Below are positions 1 to 10,503 of a DNA stretch of 64,000 nucleotides, piece after piece (the stretch's first letter is position 1; every line of letters begins with the position of its first letter). The notes under the pieces are model-generated. The model saw only the letters and a list, made by a program, of their open reading frames with translations. It ran no database searches and was not told the DNA's origin. Source of the DNA: an uncultured Alphaproteobacteria bacterium (GTDB lineage: Bacteria > Pseudomonadota > Alphaproteobacteria > UBA6615); contig CALSNJ010000004.1 in the NCBI GenBank assembly GCA_943787745.1, forward strand, positions 62,001-126,000. The letters run 5' to 3'. A program made the translations under genes and the position numbers.

Positions 1-950
1 CTCTCGGGCGGACCATAGGTGAGCCAGTCTTCAATCGTCAGGCCATTGCCACGCGACTTTGAAATCTTCTCGCCATTCTCATCAAGAAACAGCTCATAGG
101 TCAGTCCGGCCGGCGGTTTGGACCCCAGAATGCGGCAGATACGGCCCGACAGGTTCACGGAATCAATCAGATCCTTGCCCGACATCTCGTAATCGACAGA
201 CAGCGCGTCCCAGCGCATCGCCCAATCAGCCTTCCATTGCAGCTTGCACGCCCCACCCGTGACCGGTGTTTCCACCAGCTCATTGGTCTCAGGGTCCCGA
301 TAAACGACCGTCCCGGCATCCGGGTCGACCTTCTCCATCGGCACCTGCAGCACCACGCCGGTGCGCGGGGAGATCGGCAGAAAAGGACTGTAGGTTTCCT
401 GCCGCTCTTTCCCGAGTGTCGGCAGAATCACCTGCATGACCGCATCGTAATTGGCGAGCATCTTGAGCAGGGTGGCATCGAACTCACCAGCGCGGTAGCA
501 CGCCGTCGAGCTTCGGAACTCATACTCAAAACCAAAGGTATCAAGAAACGCCTGCAGGCGCGCGTTGTTATGCGCCCCAAAGCTGTCATGGGTGCCAAAC
601 GGGTCCGGCACTTCGGTCAGCGGCTTGCCGAGATGTTCGGTCAGCATCTCCTGCTCGGGCACATTTTCAGGCACCTTGCGCAAACCGTCCATGTCATCGG
701 AAAACGCAATCAGGCGGGTCGGGATGTCCGACATCGCAGCAAAGGCGTTGCGCACCATGGTCGTGCGCGCCACTTCGCCGAAAGTTCCGATATGGGGCAA
801 CCCCGAAGGACCATAGCCGGTTTCAAACAGCACATAGCCCTTGTCCGGCGCGTGCGAGGCTTCCGCCCCGCCCAGCCGTTTAACAACGTCCCGGGCTTCC
901 TGAAACGGCCAAGCCTTTGCGGCCTGTACCAACTCGCGATCAATCGCCAT
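1..950 (-). CDS. lysK: Class I lysyl-tRNA synthetase, partial (3' end outside window)
   Basis: This gene charges tRNA-Lys with lysine in the cytoplasm. The ATG at 950-948 begins [16 protein letters not shown] and about 316 codons are open to the window edge, so the C-terminal anticodon-binding part is missing. The class I signatures are visible: a HIGH-type motif (PHIGT, residues 52-56) in the Rossmann fold and a KMSKS-type motif (KISKS, residues 295-299). Most bacteria use the unrelated class II LysRS; the class I form is usual in archaea and many alphaproteobacteria. The small repeat protein lies 75 bp upstream on the same strand. Identification is confident because both catalytic motifs and their spacing fit. 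Confidence 0.93.
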   Translation of the reverse strand, partial: MAIDRELVQAAKAWPFQEARDVVKRLGGAEASHAPDKGYVLFETGYGPSGLPHIGTFGEVARTTMVRNAFAAMSDIPTRLIAFSDDMDGLRKVPENVPEQEMLTEHLGKPLTEVPDPFGTHDSFGAHNNARLQAFLDTFGFEYEFRSSTACYRAGEFDATLLKMLANYDAVMQVILPTLGKERQETYSPFLPISPRTGVVLQVPMEKVDPDAGTVVYRDPETNELVETPVTGGACKLQWKADWAMRWDALSVDYEMSGKDLIDSVNLSGRICRILGSKPPAGLTYELFLDENGEKISKSRGNGLTIEDWLTYGPPE

Positions 951-962
951 ATGTGCCTGTGT

Positions 963-988
963 TTCCGCCGATGAAATTCGTGGCGGAA
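963..988. promoter_or_regulatory. Short inverted repeat upstream of lysK
   Basis: TTCCGCC (963-969) and GGCGGAA (982-988) form a 7-bp perfect inverted repeat with a 12-nt centre, ending 12 bp before the lysK start on the minus strand. It could be an mRNA hairpin in the lysK leader or an end-of-transcript structure for the upstream small gene. There is no T-run. Function is unknown. Confidence 0.25.
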
Positions 989-1025
989 CCTAGGCGCGGG
1001 GCGAAATCAGGTCAACCGGCAGAAG

Positions 1026-1346
1026 CTAAACCTTGATATCCACCCGCTGGCTTGCCGGTTCCGGTGCCGGTTCATCACCAGCCCAGTTTGTGGCTTCCTG
1101 AGAGGTCGCCCAGGACTCGGCCTTGATCTGTGGCTTCTCCGGACCTTCGCTGCTGGCCCAGTTTGTCGCCTCCTGAGACGTCGCCCAGGAATCCTGCGGC
1201 GCGCCTGGGGCGGCAGCCTGCTCCGTGGTGGCCCAGTTCTCAACTTCCTTGGAGACGGCCCAGTTCTGACCCGCCGACTGGCCGGTACCCGCAGCGGTTG
1301 GCTGTGGCACCAAGGTTGAGACTGCACCGCTTGAATTTACATTCAT
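1026..1346 (-). CDS. Small hypothetical protein with three 25-residue Trp repeats
   Basis: I do not recognise a family. The 106-residue protein starts at the ATG 1346-1344, chosen because AAGGAG lies 6 bases upstream; the frame stays open to 1451 but has no better site. After a Pro/Ala/Thr/Gly-rich N-terminus come three 12-residue units spaced exactly 25 residues apart: NWAVSKEVENWA (28-39) and two identical copies of SWATSQEATNWA (53-64, 78-89). Each unit carries two Trp nine residues apart, and the linkers are Pro/Ala/Glu-rich. There is no signal peptide or membrane segment. It is probably a largely disordered cytoplasmic protein with short amphipathic helices. Very low Cys/His content argues against metal binding. 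Confidence 0.7.
   Translation of the reverse strand: MNVNSSGAVSTLVPQPTAAGTGQSAGQNWAVSKEVENWATTEQAAAPGAPQDSWATSQEATNWASSEGPEKPQIKAESWATSQEATNWAGDEPAPEPASQRVDIKV
1080..1265 (-). repeat. Tandem 75-bp coding repeat, three units
   Basis: The segment beginning gcccag recurs at 1081, 1156 and 1231, that is with a period of exactly 75 bp, inside the small Trp-repeat gene. The first two copies are nearly identical over about 35 bp; the third is more diverged. The in-frame period shows the repeat was kept as protein. Confidence 0.85.
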
Positions 1347-1524
1347 ATCCGTTTCTCCTTCCTGGAAATGCGGCGGCCTCTGCACACGCAGGGACTGATC
1401 GCAGGTTGTAATATTGGCTCCCCGAGCCATCACGTCACCTTGTATCGCCAATGATTTCGCGCGAACTCATGAGATATTTCGGGAAAACTTTATAGATTCG
1501 GCGGCATCCGGCTAATGTCCGCGC

Positions 1525-4278
1525 ATGTCTGCCGCTTCCACCCTTCCCCACGAACTGCCAGCGCTTGTCGCAACTCGTTCTTTTGCCAGCTGGCGTGCGC
1601 CGAGCGGGGAAAGCGAAGCTCTGGGTGCCGAGGAAGCCGTCCGTCGCGCCCAAGCCTCACCCCCCATTCTCTGCCACGCGCCGGCCACATCACGCCGCCT
1701 CGGGGTCGACCATGTTGAAGGTTATGACGTGCTCGAACTGTTTGCGCTCGCCCGCCCAGCGCAGTTCACCCTGCCCACGATCCGCGGACTGGCACGCACG
1801 CTTTCAATCAATGCACCCGACAGTGCCGAAGATGTGGAAGTCCTCATCGCGGTCGCATCTGCCCTTCTGAACGATATCGCCACCAACAAGGACGAGCACG
1901 GCGAACTGATCGGGATCGCCCGAGCCCTGCAACGTGCCGGATGGCTCTGGGGGCCCTTCGTTCTGGACGCGCTGGGGGTCGACGCCATGAGCGACCAGGG
2001 TGCCGCCGCCGCAACAAGCGCATTGGCCGTCTGGCGCAAAGTCCCCGAGTGGACGGAATCTGCACCCGAGCCCCCACCGGCCAATGACGCGGTCTCCGAG
2101 GACGAAGCACGTGATCGCCTGGAAGTCTTGCTGGGCGATGGTTCGGAAAGCCGGGAAGGTCAGCGGGACTACGCTGCGGCGGCAGCTGCGGCCTTTGCAC
2201 CCCCGACAGCACCAGACACGCCGAACATCGTGCTGGCCGAAGCCGGCACCGGAACCGGCAAGACGCTGGGCTATATCGCCCCGGCGAGTGTCTGGTCAGA
2301 GAAGAATGCCGGACCGGTCTGGATCAGCACCTACACGCGCAACCTGCAGCAGCAGATCGATCAGGAGCTCGACCACCTCTATCCCGACCCGGACGTCAAA
2401 GCCCGGCAGGTGGTCATCCGCAAGGGGCGTGAGAACTATCTGTGCCTGCTCAATCTGGAGGACGTCGCCGGGCGGTTCACCGGGCTGCAACGGCGCAATG
2501 CCGTGGGCGTGGCGCTGACGGCCCGCTGGGTACAAGCCACACGGGATGGCGACCTGGGCGGTGATTTCCCGGCCTGGCTGGTTGATCTGGTCGGGGTGGG
2601 AGCAACCCTCGGTCTGGCTGACCGCCGTGGCGAGTGCATCTATTCCGCCTGCAGCCACTACAGCCGCTGCTTCGTCGAACATTCAATCCGCAAGGCCCGA
2701 CGCGCGCGACTCGTGGTTGCCAACCATGCTCTGGTGATGATTCAGGCTGCTATGGGCGGCATCGGTGGCGATGACAATACGTTGCCCACTCGCTATGTGC
2801 TCGATGAAGGGCATCATATTTTCGATGCTGCGGATTCTGCTTTCGCAGCCCATCTGAGCGGACGCGAGATGGCTGATCTACGGCGCTGGCTGCTTGGCGC
2901 GGAAGGCAGTGGGCGTCGCCGCCCGGGCAGTCGAGCCCGGGGCCTGCGCGAACGCGTTGAGGACCTGATCGCAGCGGATGACTCCGATGCCACTGAGGCT
3001 CTGGCTGCCGCATTGGAGGCTGCGCAGGTCCTGCCCGCGCCCGCATGGCTCAACAGACTATCCGGAAACTCGCCGCAAGGTGCTGCCGAAGCTTTCCTCG
3101 CCGAATGCCGATTGCAGGTCTACGCGCGTGCCCCCGAAAATCATGGCCCTTATTCGCTGGAAACCGATGTCCGCCCGCCCGCTGAGGAACTTCCCGGAGC
3201 GGCGGAGGAGCTACGCGACGCCCTCGTTGCACTCGCCACACCATTACGAAAACTTTGCACACGTCTACTCCGCCGACTTGATGAAGACGCCGACGAACTC
3301 GAAAGCACCACACGCGTGCGCATAGAGGCCGTCAGCAAAGCCCTGCAGCGGCGCGCAGAAATGACCCTCGGCGCCTGGATCGACATGCTAGACAGCATCA
3401 ACGAACCAGCCTCTGATTCTTTTGTCGACTGGATGGAGGTCGAACGTATCGACGGTCGCGAAATTGATGCCGGATTGTTCCGCCATTGGGTCGATCCCAC
3501 CGTGCCATTTGCGGCCTCCATGGCCCCTGTGGCCCACGGAATGGTGATCACCTCGGCAACCCTCACCGACAGAACCGGTGACGCAGAAGCCGACTGGCGA
3601 ACCGCAGAATCACGAACCGGGTCCATCCATCTGCCCAAACCCGCCATCCGGTCACGGGTCGAATCCCCGTTCGACTACGGCACTCAAACCAAAGTGTTTG
3701 TGGTCACGGATGTACGCCGCAATGATGCCGATCAGGTGGCGGCCGCCATGCGCGAGTTGTTCCTGGCATCAGGAGGTGGCGCGCTGGGTCTGTTCACATC
3801 AATTGCGCGCCTGCGACAGGTTCACGCACGTATGGCCGATGCGCTGGATTCAGCCGGGCTCCCGCTTTACGGCCAGCACGTGGACCAGCTCAATGTTGCC
3901 ACTCTGATCGACATCTTCCGGGCCGAGACCGATGCCTGCCTGCTGGGCACGGATGCGGTTCGCGACGGTGTGGATGTTCCCGGGCGTTCGCTTCGGATGC
4001 TCGCATTCGACCGTATCCCATGGCCACGCCCAACGATCCTGCACCGTGCGCGCCGAGATGCCTTTGGAGGACGCAACTATGACGACATGCTCGCACGCCT
4101 GCGGCTGGCACAGGCCTATGGCCGCCTGATCCGCCGTCGTGATGACAAGGGTGTGTTTGTGGTTCTGGACGCTGCGACCCCCACGCGCCTGTTTGGCGCT
4201 TTCCCTGAGAGCGTAACACCCGAACGGGTTGGACTGGTGGACGCGATCGAGGCGACCGAAGAATTCCTCGCGGACTAA
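1525..4278 (+). CDS. DinG/XPD-family ATP-dependent DNA helicase
   Basis: This is a superfamily 2 helicase of the DinG/Rad3 type, expected to unwind DNA or R-loop structures 5' to 3' using ATP. The 917-residue protein has about 200 N-terminal residues of lineage-specific sequence, then Walker A AGTGTGKT at 240-247 and the Walker B box DEGH at 427-430. Between them sit four Cys (307, 371, 376, 382; the last three as C-x4-C-x5-C) in the place of the XPD/DinG iron-sulfur cluster. The C-terminal part has the SATL motif and a QAYGRLIRR arginine-finger motif. The stop shares bases with the convergent AEC permease gene. The gene is longer than E. coli DinG because of the N-terminal extension. Confidence 0.88.
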   Translation: MSAASTLPHELPALVATRSFASWRAPSGESEALGAEEAVRRAQASPPILCHAPATSRRLGVDHVEGYDVLELFALARPAQFTLPTIRGLARTLSINAPDSAEDVEVLIAVASALLNDIATNKDEHGELIGIARALQRAGWLWGPFVLDALGVDAMSDQGAAAATSALAVWRKVPEWTESAPEPPPANDAVSEDEARDRLEVLLGDGSESREGQRDYAAAAAAAFAPPTAPDTPNIVLAEAGTGTGKTLGYIAPASVWSEKNAGPVWISTYTRNLQQQIDQELDHLYPDPDVKARQVVIRKGRENYLCLLNLEDVAGRFTGLQRRNAVGVALTARWVQATRDGDLGGDFPAWLVDLVGVGATLGLADRRGECIYSACSHYSRCFVEHSIRKARRARLVVANHALVMIQAAMGGIGGDDNTLPTRYVLDEGHHIFDAADSAFAAHLSGREMADLRRWLLGAEGSGRRRPGSRARGLRERVEDLIAADDSDATEALAAALEAAQVLPAPAWLNRLSGNSPQGAAEAFLAECRLQVYARAPENHGPYSLETDVRPPAEELPGAAEELRDALVALATPLRKLCTRLLRRLDEDADELESTTRVRIEAVSKALQRRAEMTLGAWIDMLDSINEPASDSFVDWMEVERIDGREIDAGLFRHWVDPTVPFAASMAPVAHGMVITSATLTDRTGDAEADWRTAESRTGSIHLPKPAIRSRVESPFDYGTQTKVFVVTDVRRNDADQVAAAMRELFLASGGGALGLFTSIARLRQVHARMADALDSAGLPLYGQHVDQLNVATLIDIFRAETDACLLGTDAVRDGVDVPGRSLRMLAFDRIPWPRPTILHRARRDAFGGRNYDDMLARLRLAQAYGRLIRRRDDKGVFVVLDAATPTRLFGAFPESVTPERVGLVDAIEATEEFLAD

Positions 4279-5213
4279 CCGGTCCCGAAATAAGCCAGCA
4301 ATCCACTTACCGTCACAACCGAGAACACTGTCGAAAGCAAAATCGCAGCTGAACTTCGCTGCACGAAAATCCCGTATTTCTGGGCGATCACGAAGCACAG
4401 TGTCCCGGTGGGAAGCGCGGCCATCAACACCGCGCCGCGCGTGAACTCAAAGTCCAGATGGAACACCGAAACGGCCAGCCACCATGTAATCAGGGGATGC
4501 AGGACCAGCTTAGCAAGCACCAGCCAGCTGACTTCTCCCAAACCCGACGACACCGGCTTGCCAACCAGAAACAGACCCATTGCGAACAATGCGCACGGCC
4601 CCGAGGCCGATCCCATCAGACTGGCAAAATTGGACAACCAGACAGGTAAACCCAGACCGAAGGCTGACCACAGAATTCCGGCCACTGGCGCCAGAAACAA
4701 CGGCCCGCGCAAGACGGCAAGCAATGCGTCGCCCAACACGCGTCCAGGTGAATTTCCCGACCCACTTCCGATCTCCACAAACAGAATGGAAAGACCAATG
4801 ATTAATGCGGAATTAACCGCCGTCGCAATGACTGCCGGCAAAGCCCCGTCTGCTCCGAAGGCGGCGATGAAAAGCGGAATACCCATATAGCCGGTGTTGG
4901 CAAAAATGGAGGTGAGCCCATGCAGGGTCAGGCCAGAGAAGCTGTTGGGAAAGAATACTTTCGCAACCAGGATTGAGGGCAACGCTACAGCCGCCATCCC
5001 AAGAATGAATGTCCAGATAAACGGCCAATTGAAGACATCGCCAAGCGGCACGGTCGCCATCGAGAGAAACAAGACAGGTGGCAACGCGAACCAATAAACA
5101 AACTTATTCAGGGCCTCGGAACTGGTTTCACCCAAAATCCGAGAGCGCCCGGCCAGAAACCCGGCGAGCATAATGGCAAAAACTGGAAGAGCGACATCGA
5201 CAACAGCAGACAT
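4275..5213 (-). CDS. AEC-family (auxin efflux carrier-like) permease
   Basis: This integral membrane transporter belongs to the AEC/Mem_trans family, whose bacterial members export or import small carboxylates; the substrate cannot be read from sequence. The 312-residue protein is hydrophobic throughout, with about ten membrane segments in two halves, from VVDVALPVFAIMLAGFLAGR at the N-terminus to VFSVVTVSGLLAYFG at the end. The ATG at 5213-5211 is preferred over GTG codons at 5222 and 5219 because AGGTGG lies just upstream of it. It stands alone on the minus strand, divergent from the TerB-like gene. Its TAG stop overlaps the helicase TAA. Confidence 0.85.
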   Translation of the reverse strand: MSAVVDVALPVFAIMLAGFLAGRSRILGETSSEALNKFVYWFALPPVLFLSMATVPLGDVFNWPFIWTFILGMAAVALPSILVAKVFFPNSFSGLTLHGLTSIFANTGYMGIPLFIAAFGADGALPAVIATAVNSALIIGLSILFVEIGSGSGNSPGRVLGDALLAVLRGPLFLAPVAGILWSAFGLGLPVWLSNFASLMGSASGPCALFAMGLFLVGKPVSSGLGEVSWLVLAKLVLHPLITWWLAVSVFHLDFEFTRGAVLMAALPTGTLCFVIAQKYGIFVQRSSAAILLSTVFSVVTVSGLLAYFGTG

Positions 5214-5357
5214 AATCACCACCTATATGTGGCAACCGACAGAGTGTCGATACTTCTTCCGGCTGAGACAGTTTTACCTTCGACGCCTTGACGACCCGGA
5301 CCAGCAACGCTTTAACCGCACCTGAACCAGGCCAACCCAGATAAGGACAGCCGCAAA

Positions 5358-5762
5358 ATGATCGAATCCCAGACAGCACTTCTCTACACGATGGTGATGA
5401 TGTCGGCCGCCGACAGCGAAATGAGCGACCGTGAAATCTCCCGCATTGGTGAGATTGTGCGCCAACTGCCCGTCTTTAAGGGCTTCGATGCAGATCAGAT
5501 GGCTGATGTTGCTCAGGAATGCGCTGGCGTCCTTGCGCAGGATGACGGTCTCGACAAAGCACTCGCACAGATCCGCGATGCGCTTCCCGACCACCTGCGT
5601 GAGACCGCCTATCTGGTGGCTTGCGATATCGCAATCGCCGATCAAAAGGCTGAGCAGGAAGAACTGCGCCTGCTGGAGATGCTTCGCGACACGCTCGATC
5701 TTGACCGTCTCAACGCCGCCGCCATCGAGCGTGCAACCCGCGCGCGCTACGCCACAGCCTGA
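5358..5762 (+). CDS. TerB-family protein
   Basis: This small acidic all-helical cytoplasmic protein of 134 residues matches the TerB fold. TerB proteins are named for tellurite-resistance operons but many are stand-alone with unknown roles. The sequence has the usual pattern: an N-terminal helix with AADSEMSDREISRI (an acidic 'DSxMSxxE' metal-site-like motif), then QLPVFKGFDAD and a C-terminal AYLVACDIAIADQKAEQEE, the second acidic site typical of the family. AAGGA is 10 bases upstream of the ATG. The dehydrogenase gene follows after 8 bp, so the two are probably co-transcribed. No other ter genes are nearby, so a tellurite role is unlikely. Confidence 0.82.
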   Translation: MIESQTALLYTMVMMSAADSEMSDREISRIGEIVRQLPVFKGFDADQMADVAQECAGVLAQDDGLDKALAQIRDALPDHLRETAYLVACDIAIADQKAEQEELRLLEMLRDTLDLDRLNAAAIERATRARYATA

Positions 5763-5770
5763 GCGACATC

Positions 5771-6652
5771 ATGGGCGCACTCGACGGCAGGAAAATCGGA
5801 TTCATCGGTCTCGGCCTGATGGGCCGCCCCATGGCGCGCAACCTGCACAAGGCCGGCGCGACCATGATGATCACGAGTCGCAGCCCCGGTCCGGCAGAAG
5901 AGCTGGCCAGCGAAGGCATGACGGCACTGGCCACACCGCGTGAGGTGACAGATGCCTGTGACATCACGATCCTGATGGTCACAGACACCAGCGCCGTGGA
6001 CAAGGTTTTGCACGGACCCGACGGTGTTATCGCCGGACTTTCACCGGGCAAGTACGTCATCGACATGAGCACCACCAAGGTACGCGAAACCCGGGCATGG
6101 GCCGAAGAGGTCAAAGCCACCGGCGCGCATTACATCGACGCACCGGTCTCGGGCGGAACTCCCGGAGCTGAAGCCGGCAATCTGACCATCCTGATAGGTG
6201 CTGACGAAGCTTCGCTGCCCGGCGCCATGCCGGTCTTCGACGTGCTGGGTGAAAACATCACCCATATCGGCGACATTGGCGCCGGACAGGTCACCAAGAC
6301 CGCCAATCAGGCGATCGTGGGTATGACCCTCGCGGCAGTCGCCGAGGGGCTAACTCTCGCCGCCCGTGCCGGTGTGGACCCGGGAAAGGTCCGGACCGCA
6401 TTGCTCGGCGGATTTGCCGAATCCCGCGTGCTTGACCTGCACGGCGGGCGGATGGTCGACCGTGCTTTCGAACCGGGCGGACGGGCCTCGGTTCACCACA
6501 AGGACATTCTTCAGGCGCTTGAGCTGGCCGAACAGGTCGACCTTGATCTGGTCTCGACCAAAACCAACCTGAAACTCTGGCAAAAGATGCTCGATCGCGG
6601 CTGGCAGGATCTCGATCAGGCCGGAATCATTCGCGCGGTCGAAGAGGACTGA
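5771..6652 (+). CDS. NAD(P)-dependent beta-hydroxyacid dehydrogenase (3-hydroxyisobutyrate / tartronate semialdehyde reductase family)
   Basis: This enzyme of 293 residues oxidises a short 3-hydroxyacid or reduces its semialdehyde with NAD(P). The N-terminal Rossmann domain has GFIGLGLMGRPMARNL near residue 9, and the substrate-binding consensus DAPVSGGTPGAEAGNLTI is present near residue 120. The catalytic Lys lies in GAGQVTKTANQ near residue 175. An all-helical C-terminal dimerisation domain follows. These three signatures place it with GarR, MmsB and GLYR-type enzymes, but they do not settle the substrate. It sits 8 bp behind the TerB-like gene and ends just before the bidirectional terminator. 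Confidence 0.85.
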   Translation: MGALDGRKIGFIGLGLMGRPMARNLHKAGATMMITSRSPGPAEELASEGMTALATPREVTDACDITILMVTDTSAVDKVLHGPDGVIAGLSPGKYVIDMSTTKVRETRAWAEEVKATGAHYIDAPVSGGTPGAEAGNLTILIGADEASLPGAMPVFDVLGENITHIGDIGAGQVTKTANQAIVGMTLAAVAEGLTLAARAGVDPGKVRTALLGGFAESRVLDLHGGRMVDRAFEPGGRASVHHKDILQALELAEQVDLDLVSTKTNLKLWQKMLDRGWQDLDQAGIIRAVEED

Positions 6653-6700
6653 GTTCTACCGACCGGTACTGCCCCGAACCACTCGGGTAAGCACACAAAG

Positions 6701-6729
6701 AAAAAGGGCCGCACAAGTGTGCGGCCCTT
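6701..6729 (-). terminator. Rho-independent terminator of groESL
   Basis: A 10-bp perfect stem (GGGCCGCACA at 6706-6715, TGTGCGGCCC at 6718-6727) with a 2-base loop is flanked by five A on the left. On the minus strand this gives a GC-rich hairpin followed by TTTTT, 26 bases after the groEL stop. The shorter TT on the plus side may also stop transcription from the dehydrogenase gene. Confidence 0.88.
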
Positions 6730-6754
6730 CTCAATTCGTCCGGATGGGACAGGC

Positions 6755-8437
<1,683 letters not shown>

Positions 8438-8755
8438 TTAAGCGGCCTTTTTGGCCTTCTTCTTGGTGGCTTCGATCACACCCATGATGTCGGACTCCTT
8501 CATAATCAGAAGCTCTTCGCCATCGATGGATACTTCCGTACCCGACCATTTGCCGAACAGAACGCGGTCGCCCGCCTTCACATCCATGGGAGTGGTCTTT
8601 CCGTCTTCATTCGTGGCGCCAGGGCCCACGGAGACAACTTCGCCTTCAGACGGCTTCTCTTGAGCCGTATCGGGAATGATAATTCCGCCGGCAGTCTTTT
8701 CGTCAGAACCTACGCGGCGTACTACCACGCGGTCATGCAAGGGGCGAAAACCCAT
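8438..8755 (-). CDS. groES: Co-chaperonin GroES (Hsp10)
   Basis: GroES caps the GroEL chamber as a heptamer. The 105-residue protein begins [13 protein letters not shown], contains the mobile-loop region [13 protein letters not shown] (about residues 19-31) and the motif [15 protein letters not shown], then ends in a Lys-rich tail (TKKKAKKAA) that is longer than in E. coli. The ATG at 8755 follows AGGAGG by 7 bases. It is first in the operon; the CIRCE element lies about 50 bp upstream. Confidence 0.98.
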   Translation of the reverse strand: MGFRPLHDRVVVRRVGSDEKTAGGIIIPDTAQEKPSEGEVVSVGPGATNEDGKTTPMDVKAGDRVLFGKWSGTEVSIDGEELLIMKESDIMGVIEATKKKAKKAA

Positions 8756-8806
8756 CGCTTTATCCTCCTGTTAAATCAGAATGTTTCGCATGTCGCAGCC
8801 AGGTTG

Positions 8807-8833
8807 CTAGCACTCATGTCATGCGAGTGCCAG
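8807..8833 (-). promoter_or_regulatory. CIRCE operator (HrcA-binding) for groESL
   Basis: CTAGCACTC (8807-8815) and GAGTGCCAG (8825-8833) are inverted arms with a 9-base spacer, matching the CIRCE consensus TTAGCACTC-N9-GAGTGCTAA with only end mismatches. HrcA binds this element and releases it on heat stress. It sits right next to the predicted -10 of groES and inside the transcribed leader. Confidence 0.93.
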
Positions 8834-8834
8834 A

Positions 8835-8863
8835 CAGGTAGTGATCCGGGTTCCCGGTGTCAA
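8835..8863 (-). promoter_or_regulatory. Predicted housekeeping promoter of groESL
   Basis: On the minus strand a perfect TTGACA (8863-8858) is followed 17 bases later by TACCTG (8840-8835). The -10 is weak, but the perfect -35, the 17-base spacing and the position directly before the CIRCE element fit a CIRCE-repressed housekeeping promoter. A separate heat-shock sigma site was not recognised. Confidence 0.55.
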
Positions 8864-9031
8864 CAGGGGCACCAGAGCAAAGCGACATATTTTTTGCACA
8901 TGATTGTCTGCCGTCTCGTGGGGGCCACCCATAATTCATTGAAATCAATTCATTTTCTTCGCACAGCTCGAATTCCGCTGGAAAGCTCAAGGGCCCAATG
9001 TGAAAACCATCGAGACCGTCTTCGACCTCCA

Positions 9032-9745
9032 CTAAGGGGTCAGATAGGCGTCTCTGACCTGTTCATCAGCCGCAATTTCAGCCATTGGACCCGACACAAG
9101 AACTCTCCCGCGCTCGATGACGGCCGCTCGATCTGCCACATGGGTAGCAAAACGGACATTTTGCTCGGACAACAGCACCGTGAGCCCCTCGGCCGAGAGT
9201 GTTTTCACTGTCGCAGCAATCTGCTGAACGATCACAGGGGCCAAACCCTCGGACGGTTCATCGAGGAGGATGATGTCGGGATTGCCCATCAGGGTCCGGG
9301 CAATCGTCAGCATCTGCTGTTCGCCCCCCGAGAGCTGACCCGCCAGCCGGTCCCGCAACCCTGCCAAAGGCGGAAACAAATCAAACACACGCTCGACAGT
9401 CCAGCTGCGGGTCACGCGACCATCGACACGTGTTCCGACAAGCAGGTTTTCATCAACACTCAGACCCGCAAAAACCCGACGTTCTTCGGGCACATAACCG
9501 ACCCCGGCACGATTCACCTGATAGGCTGGCCAGCCGGTCACCTCTTCACCGTCGACACGAACCGATCCGGCACCAATATCGACCAGACCCATGATCGCCT
9601 TGAGGGTGGTGGACTTGCCCGCACCATTGCGACCGAGCAAGACCGTGACCGACCCCTTCGGCACTTCAAGATCAAGATCAAACAACGCCTGCGCGGCGCC
9701 ATAGAAAGCATTCAGGCCTGTTATACGAAGGGCGTGATCACTCAT
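9032..9745 (-). CDS. livF: Branched-chain-type ABC transporter ATPase LivF (system 1)
   Basis: This is one of the two cytoplasmic ATPases of a HAAT-family importer. The 237-residue protein has Walker A GRNGAGKST at 38-46, the signature LSGGEQQ in the middle and Walker B IILLDEPSEGLAP, the last being typical of LivF rather than LivG. The start overlaps the livG stop as ATGA, indicating translational coupling. It is the last gene of the operon substrate-binding protein, livHM, livG, livF. The transported compound is unknown: HAAT systems carry branched-chain amino acids, amides, urea or aromatic acids. Confidence 0.92.
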   Translation of the reverse strand: MSDHALRITGLNAFYGAAQALFDLDLEVPKGSVTVLLGRNGAGKSTTLKAIMGLVDIGAGSVRVDGEEVTGWPAYQVNRAGVGYVPEERRVFAGLSVDENLLVGTRVDGRVTRSWTVERVFDLFPPLAGLRDRLAGQLSGGEQQMLTIARTLMGNPDIILLDEPSEGLAPVIVQQIAATVKTLSAEGLTVLLSEQNVRFATHVADRAAVIERGRVLVSGPMAEIAADEQVRDAYLTP

Positions 9746-10503
9746 GGCGCGCCTGCTGCGTCATCAAAAGCCCCAAGATAGACCGCGCGCACGGTGTCGT
9801 TTTCGCGGACTGCGTCGGGTGAACCCTCCGCGATGATCTTCCCCCGGTCGAGCACGATAACTCTGTCGGCATGGCCGAACACCACATCCATATCGTGCTC
9901 AGTGAAGAGAACAGACACGCCAACATCCGATACCAGTGAATCCACAAGTGACATCATCGCCCCCCGCCCGTCGCCGGCCATGCCCGCCGTCGGCTCATCC
10001 ATAAGCAGAAGTGACGGCTTGTTGGTCAGTGCAACTGCGACTTCGAGGCGTTTGAGATCTCCATAAGCAAGTTCAGACACAGCCCGTGCCGTCGCATCCG
10101 ACAGGCCCACCTGTGCAATCAGAGCTTCCGCCTCTTCGCGGTATCGCTTGCGCAGCGCCAGCCCGAAACCCGTCGCTCTTCGATGAAATGTTGAAAGCGC
10201 GACCTGAACATTCTCAAGAACCGTCATGCTCGCAAAGGTCGCGGTAATCTGAAATGTCCGCCCCACGCCATGGCGCCAGACCCGGTGCGGCGGCAGGCCG
10301 GTAATATCAGCACCCGATACCGTGACCCGTCCCGCATCCGGTCTGATCTGACCGTTGATGGAATTGAAAAGCGTCGTCTTGCCCGCCCCGTTGGGTCCGA
10401 TCAACGCGACCCGCTCGCCCGCCGCAACAGTGAAAGACACGCCGTCGACAGCGCGTACGCCGCCATAGGCCTTGGCAAGCTTCTCAACCACGAGGACGTT
10501 CAT
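9742..10503 (-). CDS. livG: Branched-chain-type ABC transporter ATPase LivG (system 1)
   Basis: This is the second ATPase of the importer, 253 residues. Walker A GPNGAGKT lies at 36-43, the signature region reads LAYGDLKRLE (the degenerate LivG-type signature) and Walker B is LLLMDEPTAGMA. The HRVWRHGVGRTFQ segment is typical of LivG. The start overlaps the livHM stop as ATGA and its own stop overlaps the livF start in the same way, so the three are translated together. Confidence 0.92.
   Translation of the reverse strand: MNVLVVEKLAKAYGGVRAVDGVSFTVAAGERVALIGPNGAGKTTLFNSINGQIRPDAGRVTVSGADITGLPPHRVWRHGVGRTFQITATFASMTVLENVQVALSTFHRRATGFGLALRKRYREEAEALIAQVGLSDATARAVSELAYGDLKRLEVAVALTNKPSLLLMDEPTAGMAGDGRGAMMSLVDSLVSDVGVSVLFTEHDMDVVFGHADRVIVLDRGKIIAEGSPDAVRENDTVRAVYLGAFDDAAGAP

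Noticed and set aside
5358-5762. Tellurite resistance locus
   Set aside because: Only a lone TerB-like gene is present; terA, terC, terD and terZ-type partners are absent.
8814-9032. 72-codon minus-strand frame after livF (GTG start)
   Set aside because: It runs through the groESL promoter and into the CIRCE element and resembles no family; the start is adjacent to livF but has no support beyond position.
8660-9781. 373-codon plus-strand frame across groES and livF
   Set aside because: Covers groES, the CIRCE element and livF in antisense; product is His/Arg-rich and has no domain.
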